9,464 nt of DNA from Candidatus Alistipes excrementipullorum (GTDB lineage: Bacteria > Bacteroidota > Bacteroidia > Bacteroidales > Rikenellaceae). Shown here piece after piece: positions 1-5,587 of this stretch. The stretch spans positions 1 through 9,464 of the forward strand of contig DXGW01000056.1 in NCBI GenBank assembly GCA_019113665.1. Direction: 5' to 3'. The notes below the pieces were generated by a model. The model did not search any database. It was given only the letters and a program-made list of their open reading frames with translations, and was not told the origin of the DNA. The translations under genes were made by a program, and so were the position numbers. Every line of letters starts with the position of its first letter. Position 1 is the first letter of the stretch.

Positions 1-51
1 AGCAAAGGACTGAAAATCCTTGTGTCCCTGGTTCGATTCCCGGTGGTACCA
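1..51 (+). tRNA. tRNA-Phe (GAA), 5' end cut off by the window
   Basis: This is the 3' two thirds of a tRNA. The anticodon stem is 5-9 (AAGGA) paired with 17-21 (TCCTT). The seven-base loop CTGAAAA at 10-16 carries anticodon GAA at 12-14, which reads Phe. A five-base variable loop (22-26) precedes the T arm (27-43), whose loop is TTCGATT. The 3' acceptor strand is 44-50 and the discriminator is A51. No CCA follows, so it would be added after transcription. The T stem contains an apparent T29/C41 mismatch. The acceptor 5' strand and most of the D arm lie outside the window, so the fold cannot be fully tested. Confidence 0.93.
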
Positions 52-60
52 CACAAAACA

Positions 61-90
61 AAACGCCGTATCGGAAATACGGCGTTTTTC
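61..90. terminator. Bidirectional intrinsic terminator between tRNA-Phe and the kinase gene
   Basis: Positions 61-71 (AAACGCCGTAT) pair perfectly with 77-87 (ATACGGCGTTT) around a five-base loop. On the plus strand the stem runs into TTTTT (85-89) and can end the tRNA transcript. On the minus strand it is followed by a TTTTGTTTTG run and lies 43 bp past the stop of the histidine kinase gene. It can therefore serve both converging transcripts. Confidence 0.85.
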
Positions 91-133
91 ATTTTATTTT
101 CCGGATTCAGTCTTTCAAATCCATACGCCACCG

Positions 134-1438
134 TTACTCCAGCACGATGGCAAACGTAACACGGCCGTCACTGTTGTTTTTCAGCCGCAGCGACCCGCCA
201 TGCAGGCGGACTATCTGACGCGAGACGGCCAGCCCTATGCCCGACCCGTCGGCCTTGGTCGTGAAGAACGGGGTAAAGATATTCTCGGCGACCTCAGCCG
301 GTATGGCGGGGCCGTTGTTCGTAATCTCTATACGTATGCGCTCGTCGGCATCTATGGTCGAATGAACCGAGATTATGCGTTCACCGTCAACATCTGCGAG
401 AGCCTCGGCCGCATTCTTCAGCAGGTTGACCATGACCTGCGACATAAGTGCACGGTCCGCATACAGCATCGTATCGGCCGGTTCGAGATTCACTTCCGTC
501 ACGATACCCTTACGTCCGGTCAACGACAAAGCCTCGGAAACAAGTTCCGAAAGGTAGAACGGTGCCTTTTGCGGCAGCGGGATACGCGTAACGGCACGGA
601 ACGAATCGACAAAACGCATCAGTCTGTCCGACGTCGTGTGTATAGTTTCAAGTCCCTGCCGCATGATTCCGGGGTCGGAATCCGTCGAGAGCAGCGTATG
701 GCTGATCGAAGTCACGGGCGCCAGCGAATTCATGATCTCATGCGTGAGAATACGGGTCAGTTTCTCCCAAGACTCCACCTCCTTGCTGTCGAGCTCTTCG
801 TGAATATTGCCCACGGAAATGACACGCAGTCTCTTTCCGCCGAACTCCATGGAGGAACAACTCAGTACAAGGCTCATATCACCTATCTCGGTGGCGAAAC
901 GGGCCGTCCGCTGCTCGTCAGGCCGTATGTCGCGCATGGCATCGCACAACTCGGGACTCAACGGGCGCAACTGGTCAATGTGGCTCAGGCGCTCCATTCC
1001 AACTATATGCAAGGCTTTCGAATTGGTCTGCACAACAGTACCGTTCTCCATGACCGTAACGATACCTATATTGGCGCACTCCATGATCATCTCGAAATAC
1101 TTCTCTCTCTCGCGGATCCGCAGTTTGGTAGTGTCCAGCACCTCCTTGATACGGTTGAGCGAATAGTTGACCAGGGCGTAACGCGTAACGCGGGGGTCTT
1201 CGGCAAAGCGGAACGAATAGTCATCATTCTGCACGGCATTGAAGACGAACATCAGACGCTGGACAATCTCGCCATACAGCATGAAAAGGCGGTATATGCT
1301 CAAACCGGCTACCGGCACCGTGACCAGCAGATATGCATAATGCCCGCCGGCACACAGCCACCCCGACAACGCCGCCATGGCAATGACAACAGCCACGTGG
1401 AAGCCGATCCGGCCGTATGGTATGTTGCGCTGCTTCAC
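134..1438 (-). CDS. Membrane-bound PAS sensor histidine kinase (NtrY/AtoS-like), partner of the adjacent sigma-54 activator
   Basis: This is a 434-residue sensor kinase predicted to autophosphorylate on His and pass the phosphate to the response regulator encoded just upstream. Two hydrophobic segments (about 12-30 and 35-54) form an N-terminal hairpin with almost no periplasmic loop. A linker and a PAS-like domain (about 113-212) follow, suggesting sensing in or near the membrane. The H box is LTHEIMNSLAPV with H233, the N box is MVNLLKNAAEA (333-346), the G1 region is NNGPAI (374-379), the F box is FTPFFTT (388-394) and the G2 box is GSGIGLAVSRQI (398-409). G1 departs from the usual DNGxGI. 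The open frame extends upstream to 1522, but that would overlap the regulator by 88 bp. I chose the GTG at 1438, which overlaps the regulator's TGA as GTGA and suggests translational coupling. The input signal is unknown. Confidence 0.9.
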   Translation of the reverse strand: MKQRNIPYGRIGFHVAVVIAMAALSGWLCAGGHYAYLLVTVPVAGLSIYRLFMLYGEIVQRLMFVFNAVQNDDYSFRFAEDPRVTRYALVNYSLNRIKEVLDTTKLRIREREKYFEMIMECANIGIVTVMENGTVVQTNSKALHIVGMERLSHIDQLRPLSPELCDAMRDIRPDEQRTARFATEIGDMSLVLSCSSMEFGGKRLRVISVGNIHEELDSKEVESWEKLTRILTHEIMNSLAPVTSISHTLLSTDSDPGIMRQGLETIHTTSDRLMRFVDSFRAVTRIPLPQKAPFYLSELVSEALSLTGRKGIVTEVNLEPADTMLYADRALMSQVMVNLLKNAAEALADVDGERIISVHSTIDADERIRIEITNNGPAIPAEVAENIFTPFFTTKADGSGIGLAVSRQIVRLHGGSLRLKNNSDGRVTFAIVLE

Positions 1439-2778
1439 AATCCGTATCGTTTGATCTTGTTGTACAATGTCTGACGCGTAATGCCCAGCTGCTGGGCCAC
1501 CATCGAGAGATTGCCGCCGCATTGCGCGATGGCATTGGCTATGGTCTGGCGTTCCATCTCCTCAAGGGTCTGCGACTCCGCATGAAGGCGCACCGGACGC
1601 ATCTCTATGTGCGAGGGCTTGATCTCGGTGCTGTCGCAGAGTATGACGGCCTTCTCGATCGTATTCTGCAATTCGCGGATATTGCCGGGCCATGAGTGTG
1701 ACTTGAGTTTCTCGGCCGCCTCGTCCGACAACGCCAGCCCCGGTTTATTGTACTTTCCGCCATAACGCTCCACGAAACGTTCGGCAAGCGGTACTATATC
1801 CTCCCGGCGGTTGCGCAAGGGCGGAATATGTATATGTATGGTATTTATGCGGAAAAGCAGGTCCTGACGGAACTCGCCGCGGTCGGCAGCCTCGTGCAGG
1901 TCACGGTTTGTGGCCGAAATCAGACGGATATCTATCGGAATGGCATGATTCGAACCAAGCCTCGTTATCATGCGGTTCTGCAATGCCGAAAGCATCTTGG
2001 CCTGCATGTGCAGCGGCAGGTTGCCTATCTCGTCGAGAAAAAGCGTCGATCCGTCGGCCATTTCGAACTTGCCCTCGCGATCGGCATGGGCATCGGTAAA
2101 GGAGCCCTTCACGTGGCCGAAAAGTTCGCTCTCGAAAAGCGATTCGGGTATCGCCCCCATGTCGAGCGATACCATGGCCTTGCCGCAGCGTGCCGACCGC
2201 CGGTGTATCTCGCGGGCAAGCATCTCCTTGCCCGTACCGTTTTCACCCGTAATGAGAATGTTGGCATCGGTGACGGCCACACGCTCCACGACCGAACGTA
2301 TGCGTTTCATCTCGGCACTTTCACCCCAGAACATTGAGGGTTGCGGCTCCACGGCCGCAGAAGTTTTCGAGGCCGCTGCCTTTGTCCGGCTCCGTGATTC
2401 ATTATATGCGTTCCTGAGCGTGGCTATCATCTTCTCGTTGTCCCACGGCTTTACGATAAAATCGAACGCCCCCTCCTTCATCGCCCTTACGGCCAGTTCT
2501 ATGTCGGCATAGGCCGTAAAGAGCACCACCTTCGTCGCGGGGTATTTGTCGGTAATCTCCCTGAGCCAGAAAATGCCCTCGTTGCCGGTATTGATGCCGG
2601 CATGGAAGTTCATGTCCAGAAGAACGACATCGGGACGGTGCGCATGCATCGCCGTAACGAGCATATTGGGCGAAGTCAGGGTAACAACCTCCTCAAAAAC
2701 CCCTTCGGTCAACAGTTTCACTGCCGAAAGGATACTGCTGTTGTCATCTACGATCAATAGTTTGCCTGCCTTACCCAT
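1435..2778 (-). CDS. NtrC-family sigma-54-dependent response regulator
   Basis: This 447-residue activator has three domains. The receiver (about 5-125) has acidic residues D11/D12, phosphoacceptor D55 (VVLLDMNF), T88 and K110. The AAA+ domain (about 150-385) has Walker A GENGTGKE (178-185), a sigma-54 contact loop GSFTDA (225-230), Walker B TLFLDE (245-250) and likely arginine fingers R304/R310. A Fis-type helix-turn-helix ends the protein (about 421-443, GGNLSMVAQQLGITRQTLYNK). Family knowledge says such proteins bind upstream enhancers and hydrolyse ATP to open sigma-54 promoters. It is first in an operon with the histidine kinase and diverges from the exporter genes, whose promoter has a sigma-54 signature. 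I chose ATG 2778; an in-frame GTG at 2784 is a possible alternative. The loop departs from the textbook GAFTGA, probably a lineage variant. Confidence 0.95.
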   Translation of the reverse strand: MGKAGKLLIVDDNSSILSAVKLLTEGVFEEVVTLTSPNMLVTAMHAHRPDVVLLDMNFHAGINTGNEGIFWLREITDKYPATKVVLFTAYADIELAVRAMKEGAFDFIVKPWDNEKMIATLRNAYNESRSRTKAAASKTSAAVEPQPSMFWGESAEMKRIRSVVERVAVTDANILITGENGTGKEMLAREIHRRSARCGKAMVSLDMGAIPESLFESELFGHVKGSFTDAHADREGKFEMADGSTLFLDEIGNLPLHMQAKMLSALQNRMITRLGSNHAIPIDIRLISATNRDLHEAADRGEFRQDLLFRINTIHIHIPPLRNRREDIVPLAERFVERYGGKYNKPGLALSDEAAEKLKSHSWPGNIRELQNTIEKAVILCDSTEIKPSHIEMRPVRLHAESQTLEEMERQTIANAIAQCGGNLSMVAQQLGITRQTLYNKIKRYGL

Positions 2779-2790
2779 AAACACGATTCA

Positions 2791-2812
2791 TTTACACCAA
2801 CAAATTTACACC
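2791..2812. repeat. Direct repeat TTTACACC x2, possible activator half-sites
   Basis: TTTACACC occurs at 2791-2798 and again at 2805-2812, a spacing of 14 bp. The TTTACAC core recurs inverted as GTGTAAA at 2824-2830, inside the neighbouring palindrome, so the same half-site appears at least three times in 40 bp. The cluster sits between the divergent start codons and is plausibly bound by the NtrC-type regulator. That is an inference from position and repetition only. Confidence 0.45.
2801..2808 (-). promoter_or_regulatory. Candidate Bacteroidota primary-sigma -7 box for the regulator-kinase operon
   Basis: Read on the minus strand this is TAAATTTG, an exact match to the TAnnTTTG -7 consensus of Bacteroidota primary sigma factors. 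It lies 22 bp before the ATG at 2778, giving a leader of roughly 15 nt. The -33 element is weak: only a TTTT-type run lies at suitable spacing. The box overlaps the second TTTACACC repeat, so a protein bound there could repress the operon. Confidence 0.4.
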
Positions 2813-2821
2813 AAAAACGCC

Positions 2822-2842
2822 GTGTGTAAAATTTTTTCACAC
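2822..2842. promoter_or_regulatory. 21-bp palindrome, predicted enhancer for the sigma-54 activator
   Basis: Arms GTGTGTAAAA (2822-2831) and TTTTTCACAC (2833-2842) flank a central T at 2832; nine of the ten base pairs are symmetric, and only 2827/2837 fails. The centre lies about 113 bp upstream of the start site predicted from the -24/-12 element. Family knowledge places NtrC-type enhancers roughly 80-200 bp upstream. This is the best dyad in the divergent region and the most likely target of the adjacent Fis-type HTH. Confidence 0.55.
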
Positions 2843-2898
2843 CGACTGTCAAAAAATTAGACATATTTCGGCAATGGGCCATCAGCCTAATTATTGAT

Positions 2899-2911
2899 TA
2901 TCAACGCTATA
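2899..2911 (+). promoter_or_regulatory. IHF-like site between enhancer and sigma-54 promoter
   Basis: The sequence TATCAACGCTATA matches the E. coli IHF consensus WATCAANNNNTTR at all but one of its defined positions (A instead of T at 2909). It lies in an AT-rich stretch about 40 bp upstream of the predicted start, between enhancer and promoter, where a bending protein commonly sits in sigma-54 systems. The consensus is degenerate, Bacteroidota HU/IHF proteins may differ in preference, and chance matches in AT-rich DNA are common. Confidence 0.22.
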
Positions 2912-2918
2912 ATTATTA

Positions 2919-2934
2919 TGGCACGCCATTGGCA
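2919..2934 (+). promoter_or_regulatory. Sigma-54 (RpoN) -24/-12 promoter of the exporter operon
   Basis: The sequence TGGCACGCCATTGGCA matches the consensus TGGCACG-N4-TTGCW with one mismatch (G for T at 2931). The invariant GG (2920-2921) and GC (2932-2933) are separated by exactly 10 bp, as required. The predicted start is near 2945, about 17 nt before the ATG of the TolC-family gene. The gene for a sigma-54 activator lies immediately upstream on the opposite strand, which strongly supports the assignment. No convincing TAnnTTTG box was seen on this strand. Confidence 0.8.
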
Positions 2935-2961
2935 CATATACGGGCAGAAACAGAAAATCGT

Positions 2962-4296
2962 ATGAAACACTTGATTTGCGATATTGCACTGTCTATTTTT
3001 TTGACACTTGCGTGCGCCATGCCAACCGCGGCGCAACCGTTCTCGCTCGACGACTGCATGCGGTACGCCGTCGAGCATTCGACATCGGTCGGGCAGAAGG
3101 AACTCGACCTCGACGACAGCAAGGCCGACTACGTCGAATCGGTCGCCTCGCTTTTCCCAGCCATAAGCGCATCGGCGGGAGCCACTACTAATTTCGGACG
3201 CTCCATCGACCCCGGCACGAACTCATACACAACCGTTACTACTTTCAGCAACTCGTACGCCCTTTCGGGTTCGATGCCCCTATTCGAGGGATTGCAGGGC
3301 ATAAACACGGTGCGGGCCGCAAAGGTCGCCCGCATGATGGGTGCCGCCGACCTGGAGGTGGCGCGCGACGAGGTTGCCATGCAGACGATGTCGGCCTATA
3401 TCGACGTGGTATATTACACCAAGACTGCAGAAATAGCCGACGAGCAGTTGCAGGCATCGCGGGCAACGCTCCGTCTTGTACGCAAACAGCTTGAACTCGG
3501 GCTGAAAAGCCCGGCCGACGTCGCCGAGATCGAGTCGCAGGTGGCCAATTACGATTACCTGCTTACTACCGAGCAGAACAATCTCGCGCTGGCCCGCATA
3601 AAGTTGCGCGAGGTGATGAACTGGCCGCAGGATACGGAGCTGGAGATAGTCACCGACATCTCCATCGACGCTTCGGCCTGCAACGTCACGGAACAGGAGG
3701 TCGTATCGTTTGCCCTGCAATACAACCCGCGCATAGCCTCGGCAAGGCACGCCACTGAGATGAAGAGGCTGCTTTACGCCAAGGCAAAAGGCAGCTACTC
3801 CCCGTCGTTGTACCTCTATGCAGGATACAACACGAGTTACTACATCGACTTCGACAACAAGGCCGCTTACGATCCGTTCGGTTCACAGTTCCGCAACAAC
3901 CGCGGCGGCTACATACAGGCATCGCTGTCGATACCGATATTTGCAGGGTTGAACCGCCGGTCGTCTAAACGTAGAGCCGAAAACGCATGGCGGAGTGCCC
4001 AACTCGAACAGCAGGCCACGGAGCATACCGTCGAGAGCGAGGTCTCGCAGGCATGGCAGCAGATGCAGGGTTTCGGCAAGCAGTACGTGCAGGGGCAGAA
4101 GAAGGAGGAGGCCGCGCAACTCGCCTACGACGGCGCAGCCAAAAAGTTCGAAAACGGGCTCATCTCCGCTATCGACCTGCAGACTGCGGCAAACACCCTG
4201 CTGCAGGCAAAGTCCGACAAGTTGCGCGCACGTCTGCAATACATTGTCAAGGCCCGCATGGTAGACTATTACAACGGACAACCGCTTATCCGATAA
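2962..4296 (+). CDS. TolC-family outer membrane efflux protein
   Basis: This 444-residue protein would form the trimeric outer-membrane channel of the exporter. A signal peptide is clear: basic start MKH, hydrophobic core ALSIFLTLACA, likely cleavage after residue 24 (PTAA/Q). The mature protein begins FSLDDCMRYAVEHS, the typical opening of outer-membrane efflux proteins. It has the two-repeat OEP pattern of long amphipathic helices alternating with beta strands, with strand-like segments around FGRSIDPGTN and ASLSIPIFAG. The length is normal for the family. An in-frame TTG at 2929 would extend it by 11 residues, but that codon lies inside the -12 promoter region and upstream of the predicted transcript start, so ATG 2962 is preferred. 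It is first in the operon; the adaptor gene follows after 18 bp. Confidence 0.94.
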   Translation: MKHLICDIALSIFLTLACAMPTAAQPFSLDDCMRYAVEHSTSVGQKELDLDDSKADYVESVASLFPAISASAGATTNFGRSIDPGTNSYTTVTTFSNSYALSGSMPLFEGLQGINTVRAAKVARMMGAADLEVARDEVAMQTMSAYIDVVYYTKTAEIADEQLQASRATLRLVRKQLELGLKSPADVAEIESQVANYDYLLTTEQNNLALARIKLREVMNWPQDTELEIVTDISIDASACNVTEQEVVSFALQYNPRIASARHATEMKRLLYAKAKGSYSPSLYLYAGYNTSYYIDFDNKAAYDPFGSQFRNNRGGYIQASLSIPIFAGLNRRSSKRRAENAWRSAQLEQQATEHTVESEVSQAWQQMQGFGKQYVQGQKKEEAAQLAYDGAAKKFENGLISAIDLQTAANTLLQAKSDKLRARLQYIVKARMVDYYNGQPLIR

Positions 4297-4314
4297 CAAC
4301 AAAACAGATATAAA

Positions 4315-5577
4315 ATGGACATCAAACTTGAAAAGAAAAAGGGCTGGAGAGCTATCTTCCGGAAAAAGAACCTTCCGTGGGCATTCGGGGGAGTGCTGCT
4401 TGTCTTCGTCGTATGGCTTGTTTTCCGCGACAACAGCTCCACACTGCGTGTCGATGCACGGCTGCTCAACATATCGACCGTCGAGCAGGGCGAATTCAAC
4501 GACTATGTACGCCTTACCGGCACGGTACAACCCATGACCACCGTTCAGCTGTCACCGCTCGAATCGGGAGTCGTTGAGCGCATCGTCGCCGAAGAGGGCA
4601 CGCATGTCAGACGCGGCGACGTGATACTCGAAATGTCGAACAACTCACTTTCGATGCAGATACTGCAGTCGGAGGCCGACCTGGCCGAGAAGCAGAACAT
4701 ACTGCGCAACACGATGATCTCAATGGAGCAGGAGAAACTGACCCTGCGTCAGGAGAAGCTGCAGCTCGATCTCGACGTCTCACGTGCCGAACGCACATGG
4801 CGGCAGAACGAGGCGCTCTACAACGACAACCTGCTGGCTCGCGAAGAGTACCTGCAGTCGAAGGAGAACTACGACCTTGCTGTGCGCAAGCGCGCGCTGG
4901 TGCTTGAACGCCAGAAGCAGGATTCGCTCTACCGCACCTCACAGGTCGGTCAGATGGAGGAGAGTCTGCGCTCGATGCAGATCAACATGCAGCTCATTCG
5001 CCAGCGCGTCGACAACCTCAAGGTCAAGGCGCCGATCGACGGTGAGGTAGGCATGCTGGACGCCGTGCTGGGACAGTCGCTGCAACAGGGAACGAACATA
5101 GGACAGGTCAACGACCTCTCGACATACAAGGTGCAGGCGCTGGTCGACGAACACTATATCGACCGTGTGACAACCGGCCTGACCGCCTCGTTCGAACGGC
5201 AGGAGAAAAACTACGAAATGGTCCTGCGCAAGGTCTATCCCGAGGTGCGCAACGGGCAGTTCAAGGCCGACTTCCGCTTTACGGGCGACACCCCCGAAAA
5301 TATCCGCAGCGGTCAGACCTACTACCTCAACCTGCAGCTCGGTCAGCCGTCGGAGGCAATCCTTATCCCGCGCGGTTCGTTCTATCAGACGACCGGGGGA
5401 CGCTGGATCTACGTCCTCGACGGGTCTGGCGACAAGGCCTACCGCCGCGAAATACGCATCGGGCGGCAGAACCCGCAATATTATGAGGTTGTCGAGGGCC
5501 TGCAGCCCGGCGAGAAGGTCATAACCTCGTCATACGACAACTTCGGAGACCACGAAGTATTGATTTTGAACAAATAA
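4315..5577 (+). CDS. HlyD/MacA-type periplasmic adaptor (membrane fusion protein)
   Basis: This 420-residue adaptor would bridge the inner-membrane ABC transporter and the TolC-family channel. A basic N terminus and one hydrophobic segment (about 23-37) suggest an uncleaved membrane anchor; there is no lipobox. The first lipoyl half is about 65-108 (LTGTVQPMTTVQLSPLESG to GDVILEMSNN). A long coiled-coil hairpin rich in Gln, Glu, Arg and Leu spans about 112-234. The second lipoyl half is about 235-268 (LKVKAPIDGEVGMLDA), followed by a beta barrel (VQALVDEHYIDRV) and a membrane-proximal domain ending in LQPGEKVITSSYDNF. Domain order and length are typical of MacA-like proteins. It lies 18 bp after the TolC-family gene and 10 bp before the permease gene, so the three are almost certainly co-transcribed. 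Confidence 0.94.
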   Translation: MDIKLEKKKGWRAIFRKKNLPWAFGGVLLVFVVWLVFRDNSSTLRVDARLLNISTVEQGEFNDYVRLTGTVQPMTTVQLSPLESGVVERIVAEEGTHVRRGDVILEMSNNSLSMQILQSEADLAEKQNILRNTMISMEQEKLTLRQEKLQLDLDVSRAERTWRQNEALYNDNLLAREEYLQSKENYDLAVRKRALVLERQKQDSLYRTSQVGQMEESLRSMQINMQLIRQRVDNLKVKAPIDGEVGMLDAVLGQSLQQGTNIGQVNDLSTYKVQALVDEHYIDRVTTGLTASFERQEKNYEMVLRKVYPEVRNGQFKADFRFTGDTPENIRSGQTYYLNLQLGQPSEAILIPRGSFYQTTGGRWIYVLDGSGDKAYRREIRIGRQNPQYYEVVEGLQPGEKVITSSYDNFGDHEVLILNK

Positions 5578-5587
5578 CCAGCAAACC

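Noticed and set aside
1..133. tRNA 3' end as an integration site for a mobile element
   Set aside because: No integrase gene, repeated tRNA end or foreign-looking gene follows. The neighbouring genes are an ordinary regulatory pair.
20..1474. Long plus-strand open frame (484 codons) running through the tRNA and opposite the histidine kinase gene
   Set aside because: It begins inside the tRNA, shows no recognisable domain, and lies antisense to a gene with a complete set of kinase motifs. It is a by-product of GC-rich codon usage.
1439..1522. Longer N terminus for the histidine kinase from an ATG at 1522
   Set aside because: It would overlap the conserved HTH of the regulator by 88 bp, and its 28 extra residues look like out-of-frame sequence, while a GTG fits the regulator stop exactly.
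2843..2863. TGTC-N10-GACA type inverted repeat as a further operator
   Set aside because: The arms are only four bases in AT-rich DNA and do not resemble the TTTACAC half-site, so chance is a sufficient explanation.
2870..2883. Minus-strand TGGCCCATTGCC as a second sigma-54 promoter for the regulator operon
   Set aside because: The GG and GC are only 6 bp apart instead of the required 10 bp, so it cannot act as a -24/-12 element.
2929..2961. Upstream TTG start for the TolC-family protein
   Set aside because: It falls in the sigma-54 -12 region and before the predicted transcript start, and it would put 11 polar residues ahead of a normal signal peptide.
3883..4530. Minus-strand open frames of 100-250 codons opposite the exporter genes, e.g. 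at 3883-4530, 6314-6934 and 7262-8026
   Set aside because: They mirror the coding strand of well-supported genes, lack recognisable domains and have no promoter or spacing that suggests expression.
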